Shown here: piece after piece, positions 14,242-22,624 of the stretch
Numbering within the stretch: the stretch's first letter is position 1
Layout: every line of letters begins with the position of its first letter
DNA from: Betaproteobacteria bacterium
Lineage (GTDB): Bacteria; Pseudomonadota; Gammaproteobacteria; Burkholderiales; SG8-39
Direction: 5' to 3'
Length of the DNA stretch: 32,712 nucleotides
Assembly (NCBI GenBank): GCA_016234705.1
Contig: JACRAS010000202.1
Location: 1 to 32,712 of the forward strand
Notes under the pieces: model-generated
Seen by the model: only the letters and a program-made list of their open reading frames with translations
What the model was told of the DNA's origin: nothing
Database searches by the model: none
Program-made: the position numbers and the translations under genes

Positions 14242-15813
14242 ATGCCTGCCGACACGCTTCCCGCATTCCTTGCCGCCGCGCCTGGCGTGCTGCTCGACCG
14301 CGACCGTCCCCTGGCGTATGCGGCGCTTGCCGACGAGAGCGCGCGCCTCGCCGCGGCGTTGCGGGAACTCGGCGTGCGCGCGGGCGACCGCGTCGCCCTG
14401 TGGCTGCCCAATGTCCCGGCCTGGCTCGCCCTATTTTTCGCCTGCGCCCGGCTGGGCGCGATCGCGGTGTCGGTCAACACGCGTTTCAGGAGCCACGAAC
14501 TCGCCGACATCGTCGGGCGCTCGCGCGCCAAGCTGCTTTGCTACTGGCCGGGTTTCAAGCAGATCGATTTCAGCGGCATACTCGCCGGCTGCGATCCCGC
14601 GGCGCTATCCGCGCTCGAGGCGCTGCTCGCGTACGAGGAGGACGGCGCCGCGCCGGCAGGGGTCATCGGCAAGCCCGCGCAGCGCTACCGCAAGCTGATC
14701 GAGCGCGCGCCGCTCGCGGACGATGTCTCGCGGCCCGAGGCGGGCTGCATCATGTTCACCACCTCGGGCACCACCAAGGCGCCCAAGTTCGTGCTGCACG
14801 ACCAGAGGACGCTGATACGCCACGCCCGCGACGTCGCGGCGGATTTCGGCTACGGCGCGGCGCAGGCGAAAATCCTGCTCACCGCTCCCCTTTGCGGCGT
14901 GTTCGGTTTTTGCAATGCCATGGCCGCGATTGCGGCTGGGCACCCGCTCGCGATGTACCCGGGTTTCGATGCGCTGGAAGCGGCGCGCGCGGTACAGCGG
15001 CACGCGATCACCCATACCCACGCCACCGACGAAATGATCCACCAGATGCTGGCCGCGGTGAGCGAGCCGCAGCCGTTTCCGAGCGTGCATTTCTTCGGTT
15101 ACGCAGCGTTCTCCCCGGCGCTCGCCGACTTGCCCATGCGCGCCGAGGCGCGCGGACTCAGGCTGGTCGGGCTGTACGGCATGAGCGAAGTGCAGGCATT
15201 GATGGCGCGGCAAAACGAGTCGGCGCCCCTGGCCGAACGCACACTCGGCGGCGGCAGGCCGGTGGCGGCCGAAGCGCGGGTGCGCGCACGCGATCCGGAG
15301 AGTGGCGAGGTGTTGGCGCACGGGATCGCGGGCGAGCTGGAATTCCAAGTGCCCAGCCTCATGGTCGGCTATTTCGAGAACGAGGAGGCGAACCGCGCCG
15401 CCACCACGGATGACGGTTGGTTCAGGAGCGGTGATCTCGGTTATACCACTCTCGACGGAAGATTCGTGTTCATTGCGCGCCTGGGCGATGCGCTGCGGCT
15501 GTCCGGGTTCTTGGTGAGTCCGGCCGAGATCGAGGACGTGCTGCAGCAGCATGCGTCGGTGGAATCGGCGCAGGTGGTGGGGGTGGACATGGCCGCCGGG
15601 GTGAAGCCCGTGGCCTTCGTCATCCCGAAAGCGGGCGCAGCTTTCGACGAACAGGCGCTGATCGCGGATTGCGCCGCGCGCATCGCGAAATTCAAGGTGC
15701 CGCTGCGCGTATTCGTGGTTGAGTCCTTCCCGGTTACGCCGGGGGCCAACGCGACCAAGATCCAGAAGGCGAAGCTGCGCGAACGGGCGCAGGAGTTATT
15801 GAGGGGAAGCTAA
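14242..15813 (+). CDS. acyl-CoA synthetase (AMP-binding)
   Basis: A 523-residue ANL-superfamily ligase. Motifs in order: substrate-binding N-domain, P-loop TTSGTTKAPK (173-182), A-loop GLYGMSEVQ, DDGWFRSGDLGY (adenosine ribose contact Asp), hinge RLGDALRLSGFLVSPAEIE and C-terminal catalytic lysine in NATKIQKAKLRE. The hinge starts RLGD instead of the common GRxxD. The enzyme activates a carboxylic acid to its CoA thioester via an adenylate. The ATG at 14242 is preferred to a TTG at 14206. No signal peptide. The neighbouring permease could supply or export the acid, but they are on opposite strands. Exact substrate unknown. Confidence 0.88.
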   Translation: MPADTLPAFLAAAPGVLLDRDRPLAYAALADESARLAAALRELGVRAGDRVALWLPNVPAWLALFFACARLGAIAVSVNTRFRSHELADIVGRSRAKLLCYWPGFKQIDFSGILAGCDPAALSALEALLAYEEDGAAPAGVIGKPAQRYRKLIERAPLADDVSRPEAGCIMFTTSGTTKAPKFVLHDQRTLIRHARDVAADFGYGAAQAKILLTAPLCGVFGFCNAMAAIAAGHPLAMYPGFDALEAARAVQRHAITHTHATDEMIHQMLAAVSEPQPFPSVHFFGYAAFSPALADLPMRAEARGLRLVGLYGMSEVQALMARQNESAPLAERTLGGGRPVAAEARVRARDPESGEVLAHGIAGELEFQVPSLMVGYFENEEANRAATTDDGWFRSGDLGYTTLDGRFVFIARLGDALRLSGFLVSPAEIEDVLQQHASVESAQVVGVDMAAGVKPVAFVIPKAGAAFDEQALIADCAARIAKFKVPLRVFVVESFPVTPGANATKIQKAKLRERAQELLRGS

Positions 15814-15836
15814 ACGCGAAACAAACCGGCGATTTC

Positions 15837-16589
15837 TCAGGGCTTCACGAATTTCAGCACGAACGCGTCCACGCGGAACGCCGCGCGAGATGAGGTCGCC
15901 TCGCGCGGATCGTCCGGATTGCGCAGGAAATCCGCGGCAGCGACGAACTTGAATCCGGCTGCTTCGACTTCCTGCCGCACCACCACCTCTTCGATCCGAT
16001 GCAAGGTCTTGGACCCGCTCACGCCGGCACCGGCCTTGGCCGAGTGGTCGGCGACGACGAGGTGGCCGCCCGGCTTGAGCGCATCGAAAATGCGCCGATT
16101 CATTTTGGTTCGGTCGATGCCCATAGCCGGCGTGTCGTGGTACTCGTAGAGCATGGTCGCGAGGTCGAGGTTGCGCACCTCGCTTGGCACCGGATCGTCG
16201 AAATCGCGAATCAGCTTGACCACGTTGCGCATGACCGGCTTGGCTGCGCGCTCATCGAAACGCGTCTTGATGAAACGCGCGATCGCGTCCGGTGAATTGT
16301 GCGCGTACACCACGCCTTGCGGCCCGACGCTGCGCGCCAGCAGTTCGGCGCTGTAGCCGGCGCCGGCGCCGACCTCCAGCACTTTCATGCCGGGCTTGAC
16401 GCCGGCAAACGCGAGCAGCATTTCCGGCCTGCGCCGCTCATCGGTCTTGCGGTCGGCGTCGCTGCGATCCGGGCTGGCCACCACGGCACGGATCTCCGGC
16501 GTCACGTCCCAGGCATGCGGCGTCATGCCGGCGCACCCGGCAAGCGCCGCCGCCGCGGCGAGCGCGGACAACAGACATTTTGCGTTCAT
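15837..16589 (-). CDS. predicted exported lipoprotein with class I SAM-methyltransferase fold
   Basis: A 250-residue protein with an N-terminal signal and lipobox LAGC (C19) followed by a Rossmann methyltransferase domain. Motif I is VLEVGAGAGYSAELL (70-84); a later GGHLVVADHSAKAGAG matches motif IV/V-type strand. The ATG at 16589 has AGGGAGA six bases upstream. A methyltransferase outside the cytoplasm would lack SAM, so either SAM binding is vestigial, the signal is not cleaved, or the protein has another role. Such exported methyltransferase-like proteins recur in proteobacteria. It converges with the acyl-CoA ligase (23 nt gap). Confidence 0.8.
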   Translation of the reverse strand: MNAKCLLSALAAAAALAGCAGMTPHAWDVTPEIRAVVASPDRSDADRKTDERRRPEMLLAFAGVKPGMKVLEVGAGAGYSAELLARSVGPQGVVYAHNSPDAIARFIKTRFDERAAKPVMRNVVKLIRDFDDPVPSEVRNLDLATMLYEYHDTPAMGIDRTKMNRRIFDALKPGGHLVVADHSAKAGAGVSGSKTLHRIEEVVVRQEVEAAGFKFVAAADFLRNPDDPREATSSRAAFRVDAFVLKFVKP

Positions 16590-16971
16590 GGTGTCTCCCT
16601 TTGATTGTCGATGTTGCGGTCGCGCTATTGGGCGAGGCCGATTTCACGCAAATAGCGTAGCACGTCCAGATGAACCAAGTCCCTGCGGGAGTGGAGTATA
16701 TCGCGGCGATGATCCTGAGGTTCACCGGCGGCCTGCCGCTGCCGGCCATGGCGAGCGCGAAGCAGCGATCATTCCGATATCCTCGGTGCTTGAGTTCCCG
16801 TCCTTGTATTACCATGACGCCTGCTAGGGTTCACAGGGTACAACATGAGCGCGTTCGAGTTCAGCAGAAAAAGAATGTTTCTCGCTTGCCTTGACACGGG
16901 ATGGGGTAGAGTACCGCCCTGTTGGTGGCATCCTGGTGATGGCTACCTGAGTAGTTACCAAAAGGACTGAC
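16590..16971. other. 382-bp gap, no convincing gene
   Basis: No ORF here has family-like composition. A minus-strand frame ending at the TAG at 16627-16625 reads DLVHLDVLRYLREIGLAQ, which could be the eroded C-terminus of some gene, but I cannot name the family. The plus strand near 16891 has TTGACA without a well-spaced -10. The last ~20 bases carry AAAAGGAC, the ribosome site for the aldolase gene. Confidence 0.4.
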
Positions 16972-17787
16972 ATGGCCTACTTCCTGTATCGTGCGCCTTC
17001 GCTTCTTCTGTATGCCAGCCGCGCATCCATGGCACCGGGTTCGCCCGCGCTCGGCGCACCGGCATCGGCCGGACCTGCCGATCCGGCGCTGATTGAGGAC
17101 CTGGTCGCCGCCAACCGTATCCTGGCGGACCAAGGGGTGGTCGACGGTTACGGGCATGTCAGCGTGCGTCACCCCAAGAATCCGGAGCGCTACTTTCTGT
17201 CGCGCTCGCTCGCGCCGGAACTCGTGACCGCCGCCGACATCATGGAGTACGACCTGGACAGCAATCCCGTCGACCGGCGCGGGCGCACCATGTACTTGGA
17301 GCGCTTCATCCATGGCGAGATCTACAAGGCGCGGCCCGAAATCAATGCGGTGGTGCACAGCCACTCGCCCGCGGTGGTGCCCTTCGGCGTGTCGAACGTG
17401 CCGCTGCGGCCGCTCTATCACATGAGCGGGTTCCTGAGCGAGGGCGTGCCGCTTTTCGAAATTCGCGATGCCGGCGGCATGACCGACCTCCTGGTGCGCA
17501 ATCCGGAGCTGGGTCGCGCGCTGGCGCAGTCTCTCGCGGACAAGCCCGTCGCGCTGATGCGCGGACACGGCAACGTCGTTGTCGGTTCCACCATACCGCT
17601 TGTGGTCTACCGCGCCGTCTACACCGAAGTCAACGCGCGCCTGCAGGTGCAGGCCATCATGCTCGGTGGCAGCGTCACCTACCTCGAACCCGAGGAGGGC
17701 CGGCTGGCGGCGGCCAACATTGCCGCCACCATCGGCCGTCCGTGGGAGTTGTGGAAGCGCAAGGCGCTCGCGAAAGAGAAACCATGA
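16972..17787 (+). CDS. class II aldolase/adducin-family protein, possible decarboxylase
   Basis: A 271-residue member of the class II aldolase/adducin family. Zn-binding His residues are visible: H129 and H131 in VVHSHSPAVV and H199 in RGHGNVVVG. The candidate acidic residue is in LERFIHGEIY (E110). The ATG at 16972 has AAAAGGAC upstream; an alternative in-frame ATG at 17029 would remove a hydrophobic, alanine-rich N-terminal ~19 residues that could be an organelle-like or signal-like extension. The family contains sugar-phosphate aldolases and also dihydroxyphthalate-type decarboxylases. Its stop overlaps the next start (ATGA), so the products are translated together; the partner also belongs to a decarboxylase-related family. 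Confidence 0.85.
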   Translation: MAYFLYRAPSLLLYASRASMAPGSPALGAPASAGPADPALIEDLVAANRILADQGVVDGYGHVSVRHPKNPERYFLSRSLAPELVTAADIMEYDLDSNPVDRRGRTMYLERFIHGEIYKARPEINAVVHSHSPAVVPFGVSNVPLRPLYHMSGFLSEGVPLFEIRDAGGMTDLLVRNPELGRALAQSLADKPVALMRGHGNVVVGSTIPLVVYRAVYTEVNARLQVQAIMLGGSVTYLEPEEGRLAAANIAATIGRPWELWKRKALAKEKP

Positions 17788-18770
17788 CCCAACCCAAACT
17801 GAGATTCGCCTGCGGCGTCTACGACCGCGTTATCGCGCTCTATTCCGGTGAAGTGAAACCCGAAGGCATCGACTTCGAATTCATCGGCAACGACAACCCG
17901 CGCGACATTTTCGACAAGATGGGCGCGCGCCAGGAATACGACGCGGCCGAGATGTCGAGCTCGGAATTCATCGCCGGCACCTCCGCCGGCACCAGCCCTT
18001 TCGTCGCCATTCCGGCGTTCATGTCGCGGGCGTTCCGCCACGGCTTCATTACCATCAACAAGAATGCGGGCATCATCACGCCCAAGGATCTGGAAGGCAA
18101 ACGCGTCGGCGTCGCGCTCTACACCATGACCGCCGCGGTATTCATTCGCGGCCTGCTGCAGAACGAGTACGGCGTCGATCTCTCCAGCATTCGCTGGGTG
18201 CAGGGCGCGATCGACAAGGCCGGCTCCTACGGCAGCCCGACCGTGCCGCCGCTATTGAAGAAGGTCAACATCGAGAACAACACCAGCGGCAAGTCGCTCT
18301 CCGAGTTGCTCGCCTCGGGCGAGATCGACGCGCTGGCCGGCGTCACCATGCCGAAAGGATTTGGGGAGAACCCGAACATCCAGCGCCTGTTCCCGAATTT
18401 CGTCGAGGTGGAGAAGGACTACTACCGTCGCACGAAAATTTTCCCGATCATGCATGTGGTGGCGATCCGCAAGGCGGTGCACGAGAAGTATCCCGAAGTG
18501 GCCGGCAGCCTCTATCGCGCGCTGTGCGAATCGAAGCGCGTCGCGCTCGAGAAAATGGATTACACCGGCGCGCTGCGCGCCACCTTGCCGTGGCTGCCGG
18601 CGCACATCGAGGAGCAGAAGGCGGTGATGGGTCGCGATCCCTGGCCCTACGGCGTCGAACCCAACCGGGCGACCCTGAACGCGTTGACCTTGTACCTCTA
18701 CCAGCAGGGCATCACCGACAAGTTGATGCCGGTCGACAGCCTGTTCGTCCCCGTTCCCCAGGGCAGTTGA
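17784..18770 (+). CDS. 4,5-dihydroxyphthalate decarboxylase-like protein (PBP2 fold)
   Basis: A 328-residue protein of the Pht5/DHP-decarboxylase group, built on a periplasmic-binding fold. Family signatures: LRFACGVYDRVIALYSGEVK (6-25), the AAEMSSSEF segment (54-62), PFVAIPAFMSRAFRHG (72-87) and KRVGVALYTMTAAVFIRGLL (106-125). No signal peptide is present, favouring a cytoplasmic enzyme over an ABC-transporter binding protein. The ATG at 17784 lies inside the aldolase stop codon (ATGA overlap). Family knowledge: relatives decarboxylate 4,5-dihydroxyphthalate to protocatechuate; many homologues are of unknown function and are often annotated as ABC substrate-binding proteins. A terminator follows 10 nt after the stop. 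Confidence 0.82.
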   Translation: MTQPKLRFACGVYDRVIALYSGEVKPEGIDFEFIGNDNPRDIFDKMGARQEYDAAEMSSSEFIAGTSAGTSPFVAIPAFMSRAFRHGFITINKNAGIITPKDLEGKRVGVALYTMTAAVFIRGLLQNEYGVDLSSIRWVQGAIDKAGSYGSPTVPPLLKKVNIENNTSGKSLSELLASGEIDALAGVTMPKGFGENPNIQRLFPNFVEVEKDYYRRTKIFPIMHVVAIRKAVHEKYPEVAGSLYRALCESKRVALEKMDYTGALRATLPWLPAHIEEQKAVMGRDPWPYGVEPNRATLNALTLYLYQQGITDKLMPVDSLFVPVPQGS

Positions 18771-18779
18771 CGTGGCCAA

Positions 18780-18818
18780 GCCGGTCGCGATCGTCCGCGA
18801 TTCCGGCCGTTTTTCTTT
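18780..18818 (+). terminator. intrinsic terminator of the aldolase/decarboxylase operon
   Basis: GCCGGTCGCG (18780-18789) pairs with CGCGATTCCGGC (18796-18807, a two-base TT bulge), 6-nt loop, followed by CGTTTTTCTTT. It begins 10 nt after the upstream stop, in the expected place for the end of the two-gene operon. Confidence 0.65.
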
Positions 18819-19122
18819 CGGCGGGGCCTTTTGCGGGGATTCGCGATTCCCGGATGATCGAGGCGAGCGGCATGTTGCTCGCGAGCTTCGCGTCGGTGGT
18901 CGATTCCAGCGCTTCACGGACCTCGAGCACGCCTGCCAGGCGCAGCCCGATCTCGGCCGCAGCGTGCCGGAGCTATACAAGGAAGTACCGGCGCAACGCC
19001 GCCTCGTGCTCGGCGTGGGGTCTCAAGCACGAGCTCGACGGCTACGGCGTCGCCGCCCGCGCACGCATCCACTCGCGCCGGTGCTGCCGGGCGAACGGAA
19101 TTGAGCGCTCACGCTCAGGCGC
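18819..19122. other. 304-bp gap, probably decayed coding DNA
   Basis: Codon-like composition persists but no intact gene is seen. A minus-strand frame around 18790-18965 reads GLRLAGVLEVREALE and DAKLASNMPLASII, which resembles a real protein fragment, but the frame is broken by stops on both sides. I cannot assign a family. No RNA gene or repeat was seen. Confidence 0.35.
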
Positions 19123-20022
19123 CTACTGCGCCCACAGCAGCAGCACGACACCGGCGATGACGAGCGCGAGGCCGGAGGCCTCGCGCGCCGAGGTGCCCTG
19201 CTTGAACACGATTGCGGTCGCGAATTGCGCGAACAGCACCTCGACCAGGGCAAGCGTGCGCACGTTAGCCGCGCTCGTCAGCGCGAAGGCGAGGAACCAG
19301 AATTCGGAAGCGATCGCGCCCATGCAGCCGGCGAACAGCGATTGCCGCCATGCCCGCGCGATGGCCGCGAGCACGGGGCGGTCGCGCGCGGCGAGGTAGA
19401 CGAGCAGCAGCAGCGACTGAATGACGATGCCGAGCGCAAGCGTCAACGTCGCACCGATGACGAAGCTCGGCTCGCCGAGGCTCAGGATCGCGCCGCGAAA
19501 ACCGACCGCCGAGACCCCGACCAGTGCCCCCGAGCCGATGCCGAGCGCGATCGGTCGCCAGCTCCGCGCCGACGCCGTGCGCGGCTTCCATGACATGGTC
19601 ATTACGCCCGCCGTCGCTACCACGATGGCGATGGACATCGGCAGCGTCACTCGGTCGCCGAGAAAGACGAGCCCGAACACCGCAACGTGCAGCGGCTCGG
19701 TCTTGGTATAGGCGATGGTGACGACGAAGGAGCGCTCGCCCATGGCGGCGAGCATGGTCGCGGTGGCGAAGATCTGCGCCAGCGCCCCGACGAGCACCCA
19801 CGGCCAGAATATGAAATCCGGCCGCGGCAGCGCCACGCCGGTCGCCACTGAGGCGGCAGCGAGAAAAACAAGGACGAAAGGAAAACCGAAGAGGAAGCGC
19901 ACATGGGTCGCCCCGACCGTGCCGAGGCTTCCCGTCAGCTCGCGCTGCATGGCATTACGCGCGGTCTGTGCCGCGGCGGCGAGCACAGTGAATAGGACCC
20001 AGAGCCAGTTCGTGTCGTTCAT
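19123..20022 (-). CDS. EamA/DMT-family permease
   Basis: A 299-residue membrane protein with about ten helices, unlike the first EamA protein in detail. It begins MNDTNWLWVLFTVLAAAAQT and has the signature ARNAMQRELTGSLGTVGATHVRF split over helix 1-2, then IAYTKTEPLHVAVFGLVFLGD in the middle, a loop with basic residues near MSWKPRTASARSW, and a C-terminal QGTSAREASGLALVIAGVVL. The ATG at 20022 has GGAC upstream. Likely metabolite efflux or uptake; substrate unknown. Downstream it converges with the aldolase operon region; upstream lies decayed DNA. Confidence 0.88.
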   Translation of the reverse strand: MNDTNWLWVLFTVLAAAAQTARNAMQRELTGSLGTVGATHVRFLFGFPFVLVFLAAASVATGVALPRPDFIFWPWVLVGALAQIFATATMLAAMGERSFVVTIAYTKTEPLHVAVFGLVFLGDRVTLPMSIAIVVATAGVMTMSWKPRTASARSWRPIALGIGSGALVGVSAVGFRGAILSLGEPSFVIGATLTLALGIVIQSLLLLVYLAARDRPVLAAIARAWRQSLFAGCMGAIASEFWFLAFALTSAANVRTLALVEVLFAQFATAIVFKQGTSAREASGLALVIAGVVLLLWAQ

Positions 20023-20416
20023 GGAAGTCCTATGGCGCGAGAAAATTATTCAATTCGTCACGCCAATGGCGTCAGGCTTCGGGCGCCACGTTGCGAGCAG
20101 TCCCGTCACCGGCCCACTCGGTCACGCTTCCCTTCTCGTTGTCGACCAGCGACAGGAGATCGAAGTAGCGAATCAGTCGCCTGGCTGGATAATACTCCGC
20201 TATTGCCGTGGCCGAGCGCGCCCTCGGTGTGCTGCACCCGGCTCGCGCCGGCATCGCCGCGAGCTGGGCGAAGCTGCCGGGCGCTGAAAGATCAGCCCGG
20301 AACATCGAGTTGAGCGCGCCGCGCAAAGGCTGCCGCCGGCCTTGTGGCCACAGGCAGTGAGCGGGCCGCGATTCCGGCCGTTTCTCAGTGGCTCTCGGCA
20401 CGAAAACCCCGATTGA
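20023..20416. other. 394-bp gap, no intact gene
   Basis: A minus-strand open frame spans most of it and contains IAEYYPARRLIRYFDLLSLV, but its remainder is arginine/alanine-rich in a way typical of chance frames in GC-rich DNA. I see no family match, RNA gene or clear repeat. It adjoins several gene-end remnants and is probably part of the same decayed segment. Confidence 0.35.
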
Positions 20417-20515
20417 CTACGCTCACAGGCCATCGTATTCTTCGTCAGCCCGCAGTCCGCCTATGTCACCGCTCAAGTCTTGAGCGTGAGCGGCGGACTG
20501 ACCATGGCCGGGTGA
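20417..20515 (+). pseudogene. short-chain dehydrogenase (SDR) C-terminal remnant
   Basis: After an in-frame stop at 20414 the frame reads LRSQAIVFFVSPQSAYVTAQ then VLSVSGGLTMAG and TGA (20513-20515). This is the typical C-terminus of FabG-like SDRs (AxxFLxSxxAxYVTGQxLxVxGGxxMAG). The Rossmann core is absent. A broken gene. Confidence 0.6.
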
Positions 20516-20570
20516 TTTTCAGATCTTCGTGACCAGGCAGAAACCGGTGTTCGAGGGCAACGCACGCTAG
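20514..20570 (+). pseudogene. possible crotonase-like C-terminal remnant
   Basis: A frame running into TAG at 20568-20570 reads DFQIFVTRQKPVFEGNAR. Many enoyl-CoA hydratases end with a similar F.EKR.PVFxGR tail. It overlaps the SDR remnant by two bases in another frame. With only 18 residues this is a suggestion. Confidence 0.25.
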
Positions 20571-20577
20571 ACGGGAG

Positions 20578-20625
20578 CTGCCTCGCTCGTGGCCGGTCTT
20601 CGGCCCGGCCATTGCGAGCAGGCAG
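20578..20625. repeat. imperfect hairpin in decayed region
   Basis: CTGCCT (20578-20583) ... GGCCGG (20591-20596) faces CCGGCC (20605-20610) ... AGGCAG (20620-20625), with further pairing between CGCTCG and CGAGC in the arms. No T-tract follows. It lies 7 nt after the TAG of the putative crotonase remnant, so it may be an old transcript end. Confidence 0.4.
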
Positions 20626-20681
20626 GAGTAGAAGCGGCGAGCGGGCGAGCGCATCGCCGTCCACTGAAGGGAGAGGGGCAA

Positions 20682-20720
20682 GTGTTGATTCAGGTCTTGA
20701 ACGGCCTCGTCTACGGAACA
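20682..20720 (+). pseudogene. LivH-type branched-chain permease N-terminal remnant
   Basis: A GTG (or the next TTG) preceded by GGGAGAGGGG starts VLIQVLNGLVYGT, the characteristic opening of LivH permeases of branched-chain amino-acid-type ABC transporters (M..Q.LNGLVYGxLLFLIA). After about 12 codons the homology ends and the frame becomes nonsense. The ribosome site is intact while the gene body is gone, indicating a deletion just inside the gene. Confidence 0.5.
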
Positions 20721-20856
20721 TTTTCGGCAGGGCGGCCAAGGTGGCGGGCGAGCTCAAGCCGGTCATCGAGGTGGCGGCCGATTCGGCACAGGCAATGCCG
20801 CCGTCCTCGCCCGAGTGCAAGATGAAGTGACCGCCATTCCGATAGCCTGTCACGCC

Positions 20857-22506
20857 GTGGACCTCAACGTCATTCTGCCGCCCGAGCGCATCGACGCCAT
20901 GACCAAGGCGGGCTATTGGCACGACCGCACCGTTGTAGACTATCTCGATGCGGCCGCGGCACAGCTTCCGGACAAGGTGGCGCTTACGGACTGGAACAGC
21001 ACCACCGCTCGGGCAAGCACCTTGTCCTATCGCCAGTTGAAACGGCTTTCCGAGCGGCTCGGCGCCGGCTTGGCCGCCCTGGGCGTCGGCAAGGGCGACG
21101 TGGTGTCATTTCAGCTTCCCAACTGGTGGCAATTCGTAGCCCTGCATCTGGCCTCGGTGCGTATCGGCGCCATCACCAACCCGTTGATGCCGATTTTCCG
21201 CGAGCGCGAACTCGTGCATATGCTGGGGCTGGCCGAGGCCAAGGTACTGGTGGTGCCGCGGCGCTTCCGTGATTTCGACTATGCGGACATGGTGTCCGGC
21301 ATCAGGGACAAGCTGCCCGCTTTGGAGCACCTGCTGGTGATCGGGGGTGGGGGCGAGTCCTCTTTCGAGGCTTTCGCGGCGCGGCGATGGGAAGAGGCAA
21401 GCGATACCAAGACTCTTTTTGCCTGCCGCCGCCAGGGTCCCAACGAAGTGACTAAGGTTCTCTACACTTCAGGGACTACCGGGGAGGCAAAGGGGGTCAT
21501 GCATACCGCCAACACCCTGTTCGGCAACCTGGTGGAATGCGCGAAGCGTCTTCGCCTGGGCGAGAAGGATATCGTGCTGATGGCATCGCCCTTGGCTCAT
21601 CAGACCGGTTTCCTGTACGGCATGGTGATGTCGATCATGCTGAAGTCGAAACTGGTGCTGCAAGACGTGTGGGTGCCCGATGAGGCGGCCCGGCTTATCC
21701 AGGACGAAGGCTGTACCTTCACCATAGCGGCCACGCCGTTCCTGGCTGATCTCGCCGACTTGGCGACGCTGGACAAGATTGATATCTCGTCCTTGCAGGT
21801 GTTTGTGTGCGGCGGCGCGCCGATTCCCGAGGCGCTGATGCAACGGGCGGCGAGACGGCTTGACTGCAGCATCATGTCCGCCTGGGGAATGACCGAAAGC
21901 GGCGCCGTCACCATCACCAGGCCGGGCGACCCGGATGCCAAAGTGTTTGGAACCGACGGATGCGCCCTGCCGGGGTTGGAGGTGAGAGTGGTGGGCGCTG
22001 ACGGCAACACCTGTCCGCGCGACATCGAGGGCGATTTGCAGGTGCGCGGCGCGAGCAGTTTCGTCGGCTACCTGAAGCGTCCCAAACTCTACGGGGTGGA
22101 TTCGAATGGCTGGTTCGACACCGGCGATCGCGCCCGCATGGACGCCGAGGGCTATATCCGTATCACGGGTCGCTCGAAGGACATCATTATTCGCGGCGGC
22201 GAGAATATTCCGGTAATTGAGGTGGAGGGCATGCTCTACCGCCATCCGTCAATCCAGGACGCGGCCGTGGTGGCGATGCCGGACCCGCGTTTGGGTGAGC
22301 GGGCTTGCGCCTTCGTCACGCTGCAGCCGGGCGCCACCCCGGTATCCCTGGCCGACGTTACCGCCTACCTCGCCGAGCTCAGGATGTCCAAACAGTATTA
22401 CCCCGAGCGGCTGGAAATCGTCCAGGCGATGCCGCGCACGCCCTCGGGCAAGATTCAAAAATTCAAGTTGCGCGAGATTGCAAAGGAATTCGGCTTCGGA
22501 TCATAA
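20857..22506 (+). CDS. AliA-like (cyclohexanecarboxylate-CoA ligase-type) acyl-CoA ligase
   Basis: A ~549-residue ANL-superfamily ligase. Near the start, LPPERIDAMTKAGYWHDRT matches AliA-type ligases. P-loop YTSGTTGEAKG (about 203-213), A-loop SAWGMTESG, the NGWFDTGDRARMD aspartate, hinge GRSKDIIIRGGENIPVIEVE and catalytic Lys in RTPSGKIQKFKLRE are all present. The start is uncertain: in-frame GTG codons lie at 20815, 20827 and 20857, none with a good Shine-Dalgarno, and upstream DNA is rearranged; 20857 gives the family-like N-terminus. It forms CoA esters of alicyclic or aromatic-type acids by family; the precise acid is unknown. The adjacent LivH stub suggests it once belonged to an ABC-uptake/CoA-ligase cluster. 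Confidence 0.87.
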   Translation: MDLNVILPPERIDAMTKAGYWHDRTVVDYLDAAAAQLPDKVALTDWNSTTARASTLSYRQLKRLSERLGAGLAALGVGKGDVVSFQLPNWWQFVALHLASVRIGAITNPLMPIFRERELVHMLGLAEAKVLVVPRRFRDFDYADMVSGIRDKLPALEHLLVIGGGGESSFEAFAARRWEEASDTKTLFACRRQGPNEVTKVLYTSGTTGEAKGVMHTANTLFGNLVECAKRLRLGEKDIVLMASPLAHQTGFLYGMVMSIMLKSKLVLQDVWVPDEAARLIQDEGCTFTIAATPFLADLADLATLDKIDISSLQVFVCGGAPIPEALMQRAARRLDCSIMSAWGMTESGAVTITRPGDPDAKVFGTDGCALPGLEVRVVGADGNTCPRDIEGDLQVRGASSFVGYLKRPKLYGVDSNGWFDTGDRARMDAEGYIRITGRSKDIIIRGGENIPVIEVEGMLYRHPSIQDAAVVAMPDPRLGERACAFVTLQPGATPVSLADVTAYLAELRMSKQYYPERLEIVQAMPRTPSGKIQKFKLREIAKEFGFGS

Positions 22507-22523
22507 GCTGATGCATTGTCCCC

Positions 22524-22537
22524 CGGGTGCGCACCCG
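22524..22537 (+). terminator. weak terminator-like palindrome
   Basis: CGGGTGCGCACCCG is a perfect 14-bp palindrome (5-bp stem, 4-nt loop as RNA) 18 nt after the ligase stop, followed by a T-rich but interrupted stretch (TTCGTTTGGTCTTCG). Weak as an intrinsic terminator. Confidence 0.3.
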
Positions 22538-22624
22538 TTCGTTTGGTCTTCGTGATTACCGGCTTGGCCTGGACCCCGTCATGGTAGCGCATCAGCACGT
22601 GCCGAAAAAAGCGGCCCGGATACG

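Noticed and set aside
16625..16700. Minus-strand gene tail ending LRYLREIGLAQ
   Set aside because: Plausible composition but no recognisable family and an arginine-rich upstream frame; kept only as a note in the gap description.
16891..16920. Promoter with TTGACA upstream of the aldolase gene
   Set aside because: No -10-like hexamer lies 16-18 bp downstream; TAGAGT is only 10 bp away.
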